Shown here piece after piece: positions 26,808-35,558 of a stretch of 64,000 bases of DNA. The stretch's first letter is position 1. Each line of letters begins with the position of its first letter. The notes beneath the pieces were generated by a model. It saw only the letters and a program-made list of their open reading frames with translations, made no database searches and was not told the DNA's origin. Origin of the DNA: Xanthomonas sp. GPE 39 (lineage in GTDB: Bacteria > Pseudomonadota > Gammaproteobacteria > Xanthomonadales > Xanthomonadaceae); NCBI RefSeq assembly GCF_000963005.1, contig NZ_JZHZ01000007.1, positions 339,646 to 403,645 on the forward strand, read 5' to 3'. The position numbers were made by a program, and so were the translations under genes.

Positions 26808-27602
26808 ATGAGCGACATTCTCCGTACCATCCTCGCGCGCAAGACCGAAGAGATCGCCGAACGCAGCGCGCGCGTGCCGTTGACCGAGCTGGTCGCGCGC
26901 GCGGAGGCGATGCCGTCCACGCGTGGGTTCGCGCGCGCGCTGCAGGCCGCCATCGCCAACGGCGACCCGGCGGTGATCGCTGAAGTCAAAAAGGCCAGCC
27001 CGTCCAAGGGCGTGATCCGGCCTGACTTCCATCCGGCCGATATCGCAGTCAGCTACCAATTTGGTGGTGCCGCCTGCTTGTCGGTGCTGACCGATCAGGA
27101 TTTCTTCCAGGGGCACGATCGCTATCTGCAGCAGGCGCGCGAGGCATGCACCCTGCCGGTGTTGCGAAAAGACTTCACCATCGACCCGTATCAGGTCTAC
27201 GAGGCCCGCGTGCTCGGTGCCGACTGCATTCTGCTGATCGTCGCCGCCCTGGACGACCTGCAACTGGCCGAATTGTCGTCGTTGGCGCTGCATCTGGGCA
27301 TGGACGTCCTGGTGGAAGTGCACGACATCGATGAATTGGAACGCGCCCTGCAAGTGCCAGCGCCACTGATCGGCATCAACAACCGCAACCTGCGTACCTT
27401 CGAGGTGTCGCTGCAGACCACCTTGTCGATGAAGGAGGCGGTGCCGCGCGATCGCCTGTTGGTGACCGAGAGTGGCATCCTCAGTCAGGCCGACGTGGCG
27501 ATGATGCGGACTGCCGGCGTGCATGCCTTCCTGGTCGGCGAGGCGTTCATGCGTGCCGAGGAGCCTGGAGAAGCACTGCGGCAGTTGTTCTTTTCTGCAT
27601 GA
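26808..27602 (+). CDS. trpC: Indole-3-glycerol phosphate synthase
   Basis: Closes the indole ring from CdRP. The 264-residue TIM barrel has [19 protein letters not shown] with the catalytic Lys residues and the Glu in [65 protein letters not shown] and TESGIL. It is a monofunctional enzyme (no TrpF domain). It lies 171 bases after trpD; the gap contains no gene. The stop overlaps the start of the HAD gene as ATGA. Confidence 0.98.
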   Translation: MSDILRTILARKTEEIAERSARVPLTELVARAEAMPSTRGFARALQAAIANGDPAVIAEVKKASPSKGVIRPDFHPADIAVSYQFGGAACLSVLTDQDFFQGHDRYLQQAREACTLPVLRKDFTIDPYQVYEARVLGADCILLIVAALDDLQLAELSSLALHLGMDVLVEVHDIDELERALQVPAPLIGINNRNLRTFEVSLQTTLSMKEAVPRDRLLVTESGILSQADVAMMRTAGVHAFLVGEAFMRAEEPGEALRQLFFSA

Positions 27603-28321
27603 GCGTAACGTATCCAGTTCCGCACGCCGATGCGCCGGTGGTGGTATTCGATTTCGACCACACGCTGTACGACGGCGACTCCGGCAGCCACCTGTTCGCT
27701 TGGTTGATCCGGCGCAATCCGTTGCGCTTGATCGCCGCGTTGTTGGCGACGCCGTTGTTAGGGCCGCTGGTGGCGATGCTGTCGACACGACGCACCGGCA
27801 TCTCTGGCTATGTGTGGATCGCCAGCTTCGGTTTGCATCGCGCACGCGAGTTCAACGGGATCATCGATCAATACGTCCTGCATCATCAGGCGCAGATTCG
27901 GCAGCGGCTGCTGCCGCAGGCGCTGGAGGTGTTCGCCCGGCACCGTGCCGCAGGCGACCGGGTGGTGGTGGCCACCGGCGCGCCGCCGGAGTTGGCACGG
28001 GCGATTCTCGGTTTTGTCGCGCACCAGGACGTGCCGGTGATCGGCAGCCTGATCGGTCCGCGCCTGGGCGCGGTCACGGCGACCCGCCACTGCCACAATC
28101 AGGAAAAGATGCGCATGCTGCGCGAGCTCGGCTATGGCGCCATCGCCAAGGCCTATTCGGACAGCATCGCCGACCTGCCGCTGCTGCAAGCGGCAGCAGC
28201 GCCAGTCGTGGTCAATCCCAAGGCGTCGGCGGTGGCGGTGTTTCGGCAGGCCCTGCCGTCCGGTACGCCTATCCTGAACTGGGGATGCCGTGATCGCGCT
28301 GGCGACGCGGTTGGCGCGTGA
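27599..28321 (+). CDS. HAD-superfamily IB phosphatase-like protein
   Basis: The 240-residue product carries HAD motif [11 protein letters not shown] (nucleophile Asp), motif [12 protein letters not shown], a motif III region with Lys ([12 protein letters not shown]) and motif [14 protein letters not shown], all intact. It is of subfamily IB, similar to the YfhB/SerB-like phosphatases, with two hydrophobic helices in the cap region ([18 protein letters not shown]). It overlaps trpC by four bases, so it is translated from the trp transcript. The substrate is unknown; YfhB-type members act on phosphoserine or phosphatidylglycerol phosphate-like substrates. Confidence 0.87.
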   Translation: MSVTYPVPHADAPVVVFDFDHTLYDGDSGSHLFAWLIRRNPLRLIAALLATPLLGPLVAMLSTRRTGISGYVWIASFGLHRAREFNGIIDQYVLHHQAQIRQRLLPQALEVFARHRAAGDRVVVATGAPPELARAILGFVAHQDVPVIGSLIGPRLGAVTATRHCHNQEKMRMLRELGYGAIAKAYSDSIADLPLLQAAAAPVVVNPKASAVAVFRQALPSGTPILNWGCRDRAGDAVGA

Positions 28322-28359
28322 TTGCCGCGAAACGGCAGCCCAGCGCTCGACGCTGTTGC

Positions 28360-29379
28360 TCAACGCCCAGGTGCCGAATAGGCGCTGTCGCTCGCGACCA
28401 GGGCTCGGTGGATCGGCGCGATCCATTGCCCCTGGCCGATGTCGTAGGTGCCGAAGCCGCCTTCGAATTCCCAGTAGGCCCAGGCGAAATGGCGTTTCTC
28501 TGCAGCGTTGACCACGGCGACCGTCCAGGCGATGCGGTCGGCTGGTGGCGCCTTGTCGTAGGTGCCGAATTCACCTAGCAGCACGTGCCGGTGATACGCT
28601 GCGGCCCAGGCCGCGATCGTGTCGAACTCGCGATAAAGCTTGGCCCGGTCTACGTCGCTGCCCCAGTGCACGCCTGTGTTGTCGCGGATGTCGCGCCGGA
28701 CCCAGGGTGCGCCCTGATGGGTGAAGCGGAACGGATTGTAGTAATGCACCGTGACCAGAAGATGGGGGTCGTTCTCGGGCAGGCGCAGCTCGTCGAGGGC
28801 GTTGAAGTTATTGCCGTTGGCCGGGCCGACGACCACGGTCCGGATCGGGTTGTCGTGGCGGATGACGTGCAGTGCGTCCCCGAGCAGGCTATTCCACACC
28901 GGACTGGTCACTTCGCCGCCGGGCTCGTTGAGGATTTCGAACAGTACCGAAGGCGGTGCGTTGCGGTAGCGTGGGGCGATCTGACTCCAGAATGCCAACA
29001 GTTTCGTGCGGCAAACAGAGGCGTCGTTGGCGCAGGCATGGAAGTCGTGTTCGTCCAGGATCACGTTCAATCCGGCTGCCGTAGCCTGGCTGACCACCGT
29101 GTCCAGTGTGTTGAGCCAGACCGGGTCGAGCCGGTTGGCTGCGTCCATGTGCGCGAAGGCTTGCAGGTTCACCCGAACGGTGTGGAAGCCGCCATCGCGG
29201 ATGGTGCGGAACAGTGGCGGGCGGAAACGCGCCTTGGCCGGGTCCGTCCACATTGGGTCCTCGCTCAGGATGTTGACCCCACGGCCGAGCTGGGCAGAGG
29301 CGTCGGCCTGTGCCCAGCGCATTGGTAGGGCCAGACATAGCAGCGCCAGAACGATGGGGATACCACGGTTGCGGTGCAT
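28360..29379 (-). CDS. Secreted GH5 endoglucanase (cellulase)
   Basis: The 339-residue protein has a signal peptide (about residues 1-26) and a GH5 TIM barrel: GGFHTVRVNLQ with the conserved Arg, the acid/base Glu152 in FEILNEPGG, TVHYYNPFRFTHQG, and the nucleophile Glu270 in LLGEFGTY. It should cut beta-1,4-glucans outside the cell. There is no carbohydrate-binding domain, unlike the long Xanthomonas EngXCA type. It converges with the HAD gene and lies downstream of clp, whose product is known to switch on plant cell-wall-degrading enzymes in Xanthomonas. Confidence 0.93.
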   Translation of the reverse strand: MHRNRGIPIVLALLCLALPMRWAQADASAQLGRGVNILSEDPMWTDPAKARFRPPLFRTIRDGGFHTVRVNLQAFAHMDAANRLDPVWLNTLDTVVSQATAAGLNVILDEHDFHACANDASVCRTKLLAFWSQIAPRYRNAPPSVLFEILNEPGGEVTSPVWNSLLGDALHVIRHDNPIRTVVVGPANGNNFNALDELRLPENDPHLLVTVHYYNPFRFTHQGAPWVRRDIRDNTGVHWGSDVDRAKLYREFDTIAAWAAAYHRHVLLGEFGTYDKAPPADRIAWTVAVVNAAEKRHFAWAYWEFEGGFGTYDIGQGQWIAPIHRALVASDSAYSAPGR

Positions 29380-29713
29380 TGCTGGCTCCTAGGCGGGGGC
29401 AGGAGGCGAGACGCGCCGAGGAGTAGTCAGTTGGCAGCGGAGCCGCCACTGCACTCACTGCGCCAGTATCTCGCGCTCTATCATCGTGCCCCATGGTCTG
29501 GGAAAAGCGAATGCAGGCTAACTGACCGGGCCAAGCGGGACCATGGCATCGCAGACGTACTCGCTGCCGCAGCCTCCGCCGTGTGGACTGGCGGTTGTCT
29601 CACACAACGCAGCGCGGCTGTCCATCTGAGACAGGTGGGTGCCCAGCGCCGGCACACCGACCACCGCGCGCGGTGGCGAGCAGGTCTTGTTCAGCGCTAT
29701 CGCGGCATGCCGA
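29380..29713. other. Region between clp and the endoglucanase gene, 334 bases
   Basis: Contains the upstream region of the minus-strand endoglucanase gene. A palindromic GTTGT-CTCAC-ACAAC at about 29594-29608 includes a TCACA half-site, the half common to Crp/Clp operators, but the other half is poor. No coding frame is convincing. Confidence 0.35.
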
Positions 29714-30403
29714 TCAGCGTGCGCCGTACAGCACCACGGTCTTGCCGCGTGCGTGCAGAAGGCCGTCGACCTGGAGCTTCTTCAGCACCCGGCCGGCCAT
29801 CTCGCGCGAGCAGCCGACCAGTCGTGCCAACTCCTGCCGCGACACCCGCAACTGCATACCCTGCGGGTGGCTCATCGCCTCCGGCTCCTGGGCTAGGTCG
29901 TGCAGGGTGCGCACAATGCGGTCGCTGACATCCAGGAAGGCAAGGCGGCTGGCTTTGCGCGAGGTATCGAGCAGGCGCTTGGATAGCTGCACGCCGATTG
30001 CGTACAGCACCCGCGGCGCATCGGCCGACAGCGAACCTAAGAACAACTGGTGCAAACGTTCGTAGCTGATCTCGGCCAGTTCGCACGGCGTGCGCGTGCG
30101 CAGGATCACCTCGCGCTGGTCCGATTCGATGAACAGCCCCATCTCGCCGACGAACTCGCCGTTGCCGAAATAGCCGAGAACCAGCTCACGGTCGTCATCT
30201 TCCTCGGCGATAATGCTGACCGAGCCGCTGACCACGTAGTACAGGGTCCCGGCAGGGTCGCCAGGTCTGAACACGTCGGTCCGCGCCGGATAACGACGGC
30301 GATGGCTATGCGCTAGAAAGCGGTCAATGGTGGCGGCGTCCAACGTCAGAGGACTTGGGGCGATACGCACGGGGGCTGCGGTGGTGGCGTTTCCGGGACT
30401 CAT
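29714..30403 (-). CDS. clp: Crp/FNR-family global regulator Clp
   Basis: The Xanthomonas Crp-like protein, a global activator of pathogenicity genes that binds DNA unless cyclic di-GMP is bound. The 229-residue product has a cyclic-nucleotide-binding barrel (FRPGDPAGTLYYVVSGSVSIIAEEDDDRELVLGYFGNGEFVGEMGL in parts), a dimer helix and an HTH (RQELARLVGCSREMAGRVLKKL). I chose the ATG at 30403 (MSPGN), because the longer frame adds residues that do not belong to the family. It is divergent from speD. Its c-di-GMP link connects with the cyclase and degenerate GGDEF-EAL genes in this window. Confidence 0.95.
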   Translation of the reverse strand: MSPGNATTAAPVRIAPSPLTLDAATIDRFLAHSHRRRYPARTDVFRPGDPAGTLYYVVSGSVSIIAEEDDDRELVLGYFGNGEFVGEMGLFIESDQREVILRTRTPCELAEISYERLHQLFLGSLSADAPRVLYAIGVQLSKRLLDTSRKASRLAFLDVSDRIVRTLHDLAQEPEAMSHPQGMQLRVSRQELARLVGCSREMAGRVLKKLQVDGLLHARGKTVVLYGAR

Positions 30404-30531
30404 GTTGGTTTCAGCTACGGCGTGATTCGTGAAGCTTAACGGGACGCGTTCGTGGCGGCAAACATTAGGACGGACGACACATTTCGCGTTGCGCGCGTTT
30501 AGCTCATAATCTTGTGTATTCCCACGTCCGC

Positions 30532-30537
30532 AGAGGA
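30532..30537 (+). promoter_or_regulatory. Ribosome-binding site of speD (GTG start)
   Basis: AGAGGA eight bases before the GTG at 30546 fixes the non-ATG start of speD. A CATAAT at 30505-30510 is a possible -10 box; a matching -35 is weak. Confidence 0.6.
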
Positions 30538-30545
30538 CCCAAACC

Positions 30546-31340
30546 GTGGTCAAGCCGTTGCCTCGCTTGAGGCTGCAAGGTTTCAACAACCTCACCAAGG
30601 CGTTGAGCTTCAACATTTACGACGTCTGTTACGCGATCTCCGAAGATGAGCGTCAGCGTTACATCGAATATATCGACGAGCAGTACGACGCCGATCGTCT
30701 GACCCAGATTCTTACCGATGTGGCCGAGATCATCGGCGCCAACATTCTGAACATTGCGCGCCAGGATTACGATCCGCAGGGCGCGTCGGTGACGATGCTG
30801 ATCTCCGAAGAGCCGGTTATCGATAAGAAGGCCGCGGGCAAGGAAATCATCTCCGATGCCGTGGTTGCGCACATGGACAAGAGCCACATCACCGTCCATA
30901 CCTACCCCGAAACCTATTCGCAGCACGGTATTGCTACGTTCCGTGCTGACATCGATGTCGCGACCTGCGGAGTGATTTCGCCGCTGAAGGCGCTCAACTA
31001 TCTCATCGAGAGTCTTGAATCGGACATCGTGATCATGGATTACCGCGTGCGCGGCTTCACCCGCGACGTGAAGGGCAAGAAGCACTATATCGATCACAAG
31101 ATCAATTCGATCCAGAATTTCCTGGCGAAGAACATCAAATCGCGCTACGAGATGTTCGATGTCAACGTGTATCAGGAAAACATCTTCCATACCAAGATGC
31201 ACCTGAAGGACTTCGATCTAGATCAGTACTTGTTCGAGGAAAAAGCCAAGAACCTGTCGTTCAAGGAGCGCATGCGTATCGAAGCGCTGCTCAAGCGCGA
31301 GATCGAGGAGTTGTTCCACGGCCGCAATTTGGTCGAATAA
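30546..31340 (+). CDS. speD: S-adenosylmethionine decarboxylase proenzyme (class 1A)
   Basis: Makes decarboxylated AdoMet, the aminopropyl donor for spermidine. The 264-residue product aligns along its length with the E. coli-type enzyme: LHGFNNLTK-like [31 protein letters not shown], the self-cleavage site at Lys112-Ser113 in [15 protein letters not shown] (Ser113 becomes the pyruvoyl group), [22 protein letters not shown] and QENIFHTKM. It starts with GTG at 30546. The aminopropyltransferase gene speE is not in the window. Confidence 0.97.
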   Translation: MVKPLPRLRLQGFNNLTKALSFNIYDVCYAISEDERQRYIEYIDEQYDADRLTQILTDVAEIIGANILNIARQDYDPQGASVTMLISEEPVIDKKAAGKEIISDAVVAHMDKSHITVHTYPETYSQHGIATFRADIDVATCGVISPLKALNYLIESLESDIVIMDYRVRGFTRDVKGKKHYIDHKINSIQNFLAKNIKSRYEMFDVNVYQENIFHTKMHLKDFDLDQYLFEEKAKNLSFKERMRIEALLKREIEELFHGRNLVE

Positions 31341-31494
31341 GTCTCTCCGTCAGGGGTGCGCGGCAAGGTCGCCGCCGCGCGCTACGCGCTCCCGACAGGG
31401 CGCGGAGGCGCTAAAAAAGTGTGCGATTCCGCTGCATTTTGTCTACATGCGGAGACGATGCGGCAATTCTTTTTGCCGGCACGTGCTGGATCGG

Positions 31495-31527
31495 CGCAGC
31501 CCTCCGACCGAAGGGCTGCGGCGGTTT
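31495..31527 (+). terminator. Terminator-like hairpin downstream of speD
   Basis: CGCAGCCCT and AGGGCTGCG form a perfect 9-bp stem around an 8-base loop (31495-31520), followed by GCGGTTTTGC. At about 155 bases after the speD stop it could end the speD message or a small RNA. Confidence 0.5.
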
Positions 31528-31724
31528 TGCTTTAGCTGTTGACCCGGTACGTGAGGCCGGGGCGCTTGGCGCCTCCGGTCTTGGGGCGGCCGTGCGATCC
31601 AGTCGGGCAGTCTCTGGCGGCAGGAGGTGCGTTGCTGTGGGGCGTACTTGGTGACAGCGCCTTGTCGGCGGTGCGCTGGGTTGCGTCCGCCGGATGCGCG
31701 GCTTGCGGAATCAGCCTACGGTGC

Positions 31725-31773
31725 GGTGCCGGGTGCCGGGTGCCGGGTGCCGGGTGCCGGGTGCCGGGTGCCG
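31725..31773. repeat. Seven tandem copies of a 7-bp unit
   Basis: GGTGCCG is repeated exactly seven times without mismatch (49 bases), ending three bases before the stop codon of the minus-strand DUF3592-like gene. Perfect short units like this are prone to slipped-strand copy-number change. Confidence 0.9.
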
Positions 31774-31776
31774 GCC

Positions 31777-32307
31777 TCAGGTGATGGCCATCCGTTTGCG
31801 TCGGGCGAGTAGGCGGCCGATCAGCAAGCGGTGCGCGACCATCGCCAGCAGCGCAGTGATCGACAGCGCGATGATGACGCGGGTAAACATGCCGCCCAGA
31901 TTGCCGGCGTGCTCCAGTTGGTCGAGTCGGCCGAACTGCGATGGATCTGCGTTGGCATAGGCGATCACCACGGTGGCGCCGTCCAGCAGCAACGGTGCCG
32001 CTTCGGCGCCACTGGCTTCGAACGCGCCGCTGTGCAGCAGCCCCTTGCTCTGGAACGCATAATGAAAGCGATAGCGCGCCAATGGCCGGGTCTGCATGCT
32101 GAAGGTGCCATCAGGGATCACCGGGACCGTGGTCACCGAGTGGTCGCGCAGGATTGCGCTGGCGTGGGCGTAGTCGCCGAGCAAGTGATAAAGCACGACG
32201 CCACTGCAAAGCGCGAACAGGGCCGCGAACAGCAGGCGTGAGAGCCTGTGGATCAGCGGTGACGGTGAGTGGAGCGTGGCTGCGGGCATGGTGGTCGACG
32301 TGCGCAA
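31777..32307 (-). CDS. DUF3592-like membrane protein
   Basis: The 176-residue product has one hydrophobic helix near the amino end (about residues 24-43, LSRLLFAALFALCSGVVLYHL), an extracytoplasmic domain with the DUF3592-like pattern (RYRFHYAFQSKG, GATVVIAYANADPSQ) and a second helix near 140-160 (FTRVIIALSITALLAMVAH). The tail is basic (RLLARRKRM). The function is unknown. The start may also be the Met at residue 7. Its stop lies next to the tandem repeat. Confidence 0.75.
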   Translation of the reverse strand: MRTSTTMPAATLHSPSPLIHRLSRLLFAALFALCSGVVLYHLLGDYAHASAILRDHSVTTVPVIPDGTFSMQTRPLARYRFHYAFQSKGLLHSGAFEASGAEAAPLLLDGATVVIAYANADPSQFGRLDQLEHAGNLGGMFTRVIIALSITALLAMVAHRLLIGRLLARRKRMAIT

Positions 32308-32479
32308 CCCGCGCCGAAGGTGCTAGAAGCGAACAATGCCGCAGATGAAACACGACACAGCAGATTGCCCATCGCGGGAATGTCGTGCGTGTGCGTGGAA
32401 TCAGTCAGCATTTGTTCACTTTAGCCCGAATCCGCTGGCAATGCCAGTCGGCCCGGCTGCTCGCCGCCACCAGCCATGG

Positions 32480-33121
32480 TCACAGTCGATAGGCGACCGC
32501 TTTCATTACGCGCGACGCGGCGGCCATCACGGTAGGGATTGGTGCGGGCAGGTGTCGCGCGCCGGCGTGTTCGGCGTGCTCGGCATGGCGTGCCTCGTCG
32601 ACTTTCATCACTGTCAAAATGTCGCGGCTGCGCAGGTCGGCTGGTGGCAGCGTCTGCAGGTGTTCGTCCAGATGCGCCTCGACCTGGCGTTCGGTCTCCA
32701 CGACGAAGCCCAGGTTCCAGCCATCGCCACGCAGCCCGGCGAGCGTGCCGATCGCGTAGCTGCCCGCGTACCAGAGCGGATTGAACAGGCTCGGACGGCT
32801 GTCCAGTTCGTGTAGCCGCTTCGCGCACCAGGCCAGGTGATCGGTCTCTTCCTGTGCCGCCTCCAGCAGCTGCGCGCGGGTGGCCGGGTCGCGGGCGACC
32901 GCAGCCTGGCCGAAGTACAGCCCTTGTGCGCAGACTTCGCCCACATGGTTGATACGCATCAGCCCGGCCGCGTGGCGGCGCTCGTCCGGTGCCAGCACCA
33001 CATCGGCGCTGGCGGCGGGATAGGCCCGTTGCGCTGGCGGATCGCCGAACACGGTCTCCAGGGCGCGTTGGGCCTCGACCAGGATGCGATCAAGTGGAGA
33101 ATACTGGCGGCTGTCCGTCAT
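32480..33121 (-). CDS. coq7: COQ7-family 5-demethoxyubiquinone hydroxylase
   Basis: Adds the last hydroxyl group in ubiquinone synthesis. The 213-residue product from the ATG at 33121 ([14 protein letters not shown]) is a ferritin-like di-iron protein: [18 protein letters not shown] supplies the first Glu and the ExxH context, [13 protein letters not shown] has EExx[18 protein letters not shown] follows, and [24 protein letters not shown] has the last Glu/His pair. Xanthomonas uses this enzyme type in place of UbiF. The upstream extension of the frame covers the rplM leader and is a shadow. Confidence 0.95.
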   Translation of the reverse strand: MTDSRQYSPLDRILVEAQRALETVFGDPPAQRAYPAASADVVLAPDERRHAAGLMRINHVGEVCAQGLYFGQAAVARDPATRAQLLEAAQEETDHLAWCAKRLHELDSRPSLFNPLWYAGSYAIGTLAGLRGDGWNLGFVVETERQVEAHLDEHLQTLPPADLRSRDILTVMKVDEARHAEHAEHAGARHLPAPIPTVMAAASRVMKAVAYRL

Positions 33122-33218
33122 GCGGGAGGCCCGGAAGCGGTGGGAGTGTCGATTCTCCCTCCGGGCTGGCGCACTGCCAAGCGTGAAGGGGCATTCTGAC
33201 GTTTGTGCCAGGAAGAAC

Positions 33219-33247
33219 TTGCACGCAACCGTCATCGCGCGTAGAAT
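33219..33247 (+). promoter_or_regulatory. Sigma-70-like promoter of rplM-rpsI
   Basis: TTGCAC at 33219-33224 and TAGAAT at 33242-33247 are separated by 17 bases, the ideal spacing. The start of transcription would be near 33254, leaving an untranslated leader of about 80 bases. Confidence 0.75.
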
Positions 33248-33288
33248 TTCGCCTCTTGCGTTTTTGCAATTCACAACGCGTGGCAAAG

Positions 33289-33310
33289 TTCCGGCAGTTT
33301 GCTGCGGGAA
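33289..33310 (+). promoter_or_regulatory. Hairpin in the rplM leader
   Basis: TTCC-G-GCAG, loop TTTG, CTGC-G-GGAA form a stem of eight pairs with one G-G mismatch, placed 25 bases before the rplM start. The operon is known to be controlled by its own L13 product in E. coli, so this stem could be the L13 target; that is an inference. Confidence 0.5.
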
Positions 33311-33335
33311 TCCGCCCGACCAACCGAGTCTTTCA

Positions 33336-33764
33336 ATGAGCACCTTCACTGCTAAGTCCGAGACAGTCCAGCGCGACTGGTATCTCGTCGACGCCGCCGG
33401 CAAAACGCTGGGTCGGCTTTCTACCGAACTTGCTCGCCGTCTGCGCGGCAAGCACAAGCCGGTCTACACCCCCCACGTGGATACTGGCGATTATCTGGTG
33501 GTGATCAACGCCGAGAAGATCGTCGTCACCGGCAACAAGCTCAAGGACAAGAAGTATCACCGCTTCACCGGCTACATCGGTAATCTGAAGACCGAGAGCC
33601 TGGAGCAGGCGTTGGAGCGCCATCCTGAGCGAGTGATCGAGATCGCGGTCAAGGGCATGTTGCCCAAGGGGCCGCTGGGTCGCGCGATGTATCGCAAGCT
33701 CAAGGTCTATTCCGGTGCGCAACATCCGCACGCCGCTCAGCAGCCGCAGGTTCTGGATATCTAA
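33336..33764 (+). CDS. rplM: 50S ribosomal protein L13
   Basis: An early-assembly protein of the large subunit. The 142-residue product from the ATG at 33336 ([20 protein letters not shown]) has the family core: [52 protein letters not shown] and [19 protein letters not shown]. The frame continues upstream but those residues are the coq7 shadow. It is followed after three bases by rpsI, the universal arrangement. Confidence 0.98.
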   Translation: MSTFTAKSETVQRDWYLVDAAGKTLGRLSTELARRLRGKHKPVYTPHVDTGDYLVVINAEKIVVTGNKLKDKKYHRFTGYIGNLKTESLEQALERHPERVIEIAVKGMLPKGPLGRAMYRKLKVYSGAQHPHAAQQPQVLDI

Positions 33765-33767
33765 ATC

Positions 33768-34160
33768 ATGGCTATCACGCAAAACTACGGCACTGGCCGC
33801 CGCAAGTCCTCCACCGCTCGCGTGTTCCTGCGCAAGGGTACCGGCAATATCTCTGTCAATGGCCGTCCGCTGGACGAGTTCTTTGGCCGCGAGACCGCAC
33901 GCATGATCGTGCGTCAGCCGTTGGAACTGACCAAGAACACCGAGAGCTTCGACATCGTGGTCACCGCCTCTGGCGGCGGCACCACTGGTCAGGCTGGCGC
34001 GATCCGCTTGGGGATTGCGCGTGCGCTGGTCGAGTACGACGAAACGTTGAAGTCCGAGCTGCGCAAGGCCGGTTTCATGACCCGCGACGCCCGTGAAGTC
34101 GAGCGTAAGAAGGTTGGTCTACACAAGGCGCGTCGCGCCACCCAGTTCTCCAAGCGCTGA
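33768..34160 (+). CDS. rpsI: 30S ribosomal protein S9
   Basis: The 130-residue product has the complete S9 pattern: [54 protein letters not shown] and the basic carboxyl tail [11 protein letters not shown], whose terminal Lys-Arg reaches into the ribosomal P site. It is co-transcribed with rplM (three-base gap) and ends in a strong intrinsic terminator. Confidence 0.98.
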   Translation: MAITQNYGTGRRKSSTARVFLRKGTGNISVNGRPLDEFFGRETARMIVRQPLELTKNTESFDIVVTASGGGTTGQAGAIRLGIARALVEYDETLKSELRKAGFMTRDAREVERKKVGLHKARRATQFSKR

Positions 34161-34520
34161 TTCATCGCGCCTGGTGTGGAATCCTGCGGGATTCCACTGG
34201 GGTGTACAAAAGCCTGGCTTCGGCCGGGCTTTTGTCGTTTTGAGGCTTTGTTCTGTGTTTGCCGACCGATAACGATGGAGGGTTGGCAATGCGTGATCCC
34301 GGCGGTTTTTGGCGTCGCGCACGTTTGGCACAGTGCCGCGCGTGGCTTGTGCCTGTGGCTCCGAGGCGAAGCGCTGTAACGCTTTGTCTCCAGCTCTGCT
34401 GAAAAGTCCCTATGAGTTCACAAGGGGTTTGGCTGGAGAGAGCAGGTGTTGGGTCTGCCGCCTTGTGCGCGGCGTGCAGCGCGGGTGCGATGGACTTGCG
34501 CGAACCAAAAGCGAGTCAAA
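34161..34520. other. Intergenic region between rpsI and the tRNA genes
   Basis: After the rpsI terminator the remaining 280 bases hold no gene I can recognise. The frames present give Cys- and Trp-rich peptides without family likeness. Confidence 0.5.
34206..34235 (+). terminator. Intrinsic terminator of rplM-rpsI
   Basis: ACAAAAGCCTGGC, loop TTCG, GCCGGGCTTTTGT: a 13-bp stem with one T-G pair and a stabilising TTCG loop, 45 bases after the rpsI stop. Confidence 0.88.
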
Positions 34521-34544
34521 TAAAAAGCCGATCTGTCGATCGGC
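34521..34544 (-). terminator. Terminator of the tRNA-Met/tRNA-Gln unit
   Basis: On the minus strand GCCGATC, loop GACA, GATCGGC forms a perfect 7-bp stem followed by TTTTTA, just past the 3' end of the tRNA-Gln gene. Confidence 0.88.
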
Positions 34545-34554
34545 TTTATTTATT

Positions 34555-34629
34555 TGGCTGCCCCGGATGGATTCGAACCACCGAATGCCTGAGTCAGAGT
34601 CAGGTGCCTTACCGCTTGGCGACGGGGCA
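34555..34629 (-). tRNA. tRNA-Gln (anticodon CTG)
   Basis: The minus strand folds into a full cloverleaf. The acceptor stem pairs TGCCCCG with CGGGGCA, the D arm is GCCAAGCGGTAAGGC, the anticodon arm has the loop CTCTGAC with anticodon CTG, and the T arm has GGTTCGAATC. The CCA end is encoded in the DNA (34555-34557). Anticodon CTG reads CAG codons. It lies downstream of tRNA-Met with a 41-base spacer and shares its promoter. Confidence 0.96.
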
Positions 34630-34670
34630 ATGTGTAACAAAATTATTGCACGCCTTCAGCGTGGATACCA

Positions 34671-34747
34671 TGGTGGCTATGGGTGGACTCGAACCACCGA
34701 CCCCAGCATTATGAGTGCTGTGCTCTAACCGGCTGAGCTACATAGCC
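34671..34747 (-). tRNA. tRNA-Met (anticodon CAT, elongator type)
   Basis: A 77-nucleotide cloverleaf on the minus strand: acceptor stem GGCTATG/CATAGCC, D arm AGCTCAGCCGGTTAGAGC, anticodon loop CTCATAA, T arm GGTTCGAGTCC, encoded CCA at 34671-34673. The fully paired first base pair and the usual variable loop fit elongator Met and not the initiator, which has an unpaired first base. An Ile2 (lysidine-modified CAT) identity is less likely but not excluded. Confidence 0.92.
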
Positions 34748-34761
34748 TCGGTGAACCGTCA

Positions 34762-34790
34762 ATTCTTATGGAGAATCGGGCGGCTGTCAA
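34762..34790 (-). promoter_or_regulatory. Promoter of the tRNA-Met/tRNA-Gln unit
   Basis: On the minus strand a perfect TTGACA (34785-34790) precedes TAAGAAT (34762-34768) by 16 bases, ending about 15 bases before the tRNA-Met gene. Confidence 0.85.
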
Positions 34791-34867
34791 CGCATTTCTG
34801 CCCTGCTTGTGGCTTGAGCGCCACCATGGCAGAGTCGGAGCCAGTAGATTTTTCAGGAGTCCGCATC

Positions 34868-35479
34868 GTGATCGATCCGGACGGCTATCGACCGAACGTA
34901 GGCATCGTGCTGATGCGGCCGGATGGTCAGGTGTTCTGGGCACGTCGTGTGCGCCGGGATGGCTGGCAGTTCCCGCAAGGCGGCATGAATACCGACGAAA
35001 CCCCGGTCGAAGCCATGTACCGCGAGTTGCGCGAAGAAACCGGCTTGATGCCCGAGCATGTGGAAGTGCTCGGCGCCACGCCCGGCTGGCTGCGCTATCG
35101 CTTGCCCAGCCGAGCCATTCGCCGCAATGAGCGGCAGGTCTGTATCGGCCAGAAACAGGTCTGGTTCCTGCTACGCATGCAATGCGACGAAAGCCAGTTG
35201 AATCTGGAGTTGACCGAGACGCCGGAGTTCGACCACTGGCGCTGGGTCGATTTTTGGTATCCAGTGGAGCATGTGGTGCTGTTCAAGCGCGGTGTGTACG
35301 CCCGCGCACTGCGGCATCTGGCACCGTTGGCGCAGAACATCGCCGGCAGCGGCATCCGCGCCATGCCGGCGCTGGCGCAGGAGGCCTGGTTGCCGGGCAA
35401 TAACGCTGGCCACGAGCGCCCACGTAAGCGGCCGCGCAAGCGCGGCGGGTCATTGGGGGTGCGGGTGAATCATGATTAA
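34868..35479 (+). CDS. rppH: RNA pyrophosphohydrolase
   Basis: Removes pyrophosphate from the 5' end of mRNA and so starts RNase E-dependent decay. The 203-residue product begins at a GTG (34868) with AGGAG eight bases before it, giving [15 protein letters not shown], the family start. The Nudix box [16 protein letters not shown], then LREETGL, is intact. Further family marks are [19 protein letters not shown] and [22 protein letters not shown] basic Lys/Arg-rich tail of about 35 residues ([11 protein letters not shown]) extends beyond the usual end and may help RNA binding. Confidence 0.95.
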   Translation: MIDPDGYRPNVGIVLMRPDGQVFWARRVRRDGWQFPQGGMNTDETPVEAMYRELREETGLMPEHVEVLGATPGWLRYRLPSRAIRRNERQVCIGQKQVWFLLRMQCDESQLNLELTETPEFDHWRWVDFWYPVEHVVLFKRGVYARALRHLAPLAQNIAGSGIRAMPALAQEAWLPGNNAGHERPRKRPRKRGGSLGVRVNHD

Positions 35480-35487
35480 CGGGTGGA

Positions 35488-35506
35488 ATTGACAACCATT
35501 CTCACT
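35488..35506 (+). promoter_or_regulatory. Fur-box-like site upstream of bfd
   Basis: ATTGACAACCATTCTCACT contains, on the other strand, TGAGAATGGTT, a strong match to one half of the Fur operator. It lies about 55 bases before the bfd start. An iron-responsive bfd fits known biology: Bfd releases iron from bacterioferritin when iron is scarce. Confidence 0.6.
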
Positions 35507-35558
35507 TCGGGTTGAATGGTCCAGGGCGCAGTCCGCGCTGTTCACTACCAAGCTCGCC

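Larger units (their letters stand above)
31341..31776 (+). other. Intergenic region with hairpins after speD
   Basis: No gene is seen. The stretch 31456-31530 contains two successive hairpins (CGGCAA/TTGCCG around a T-rich loop at about 31452-31469, and the terminator-like hairpin listed next), then GC-rich spacer sequence and the seven-base tandem repeat before the next gene's stop. Confidence 0.5.

Noticed and set aside
31725-31773. The 7-bp tandem repeat as part of a coding region
   Set aside because: It lies outside the stop codon of the neighbouring gene, and the frames through it give repeated VPGAGCR-type peptides only.
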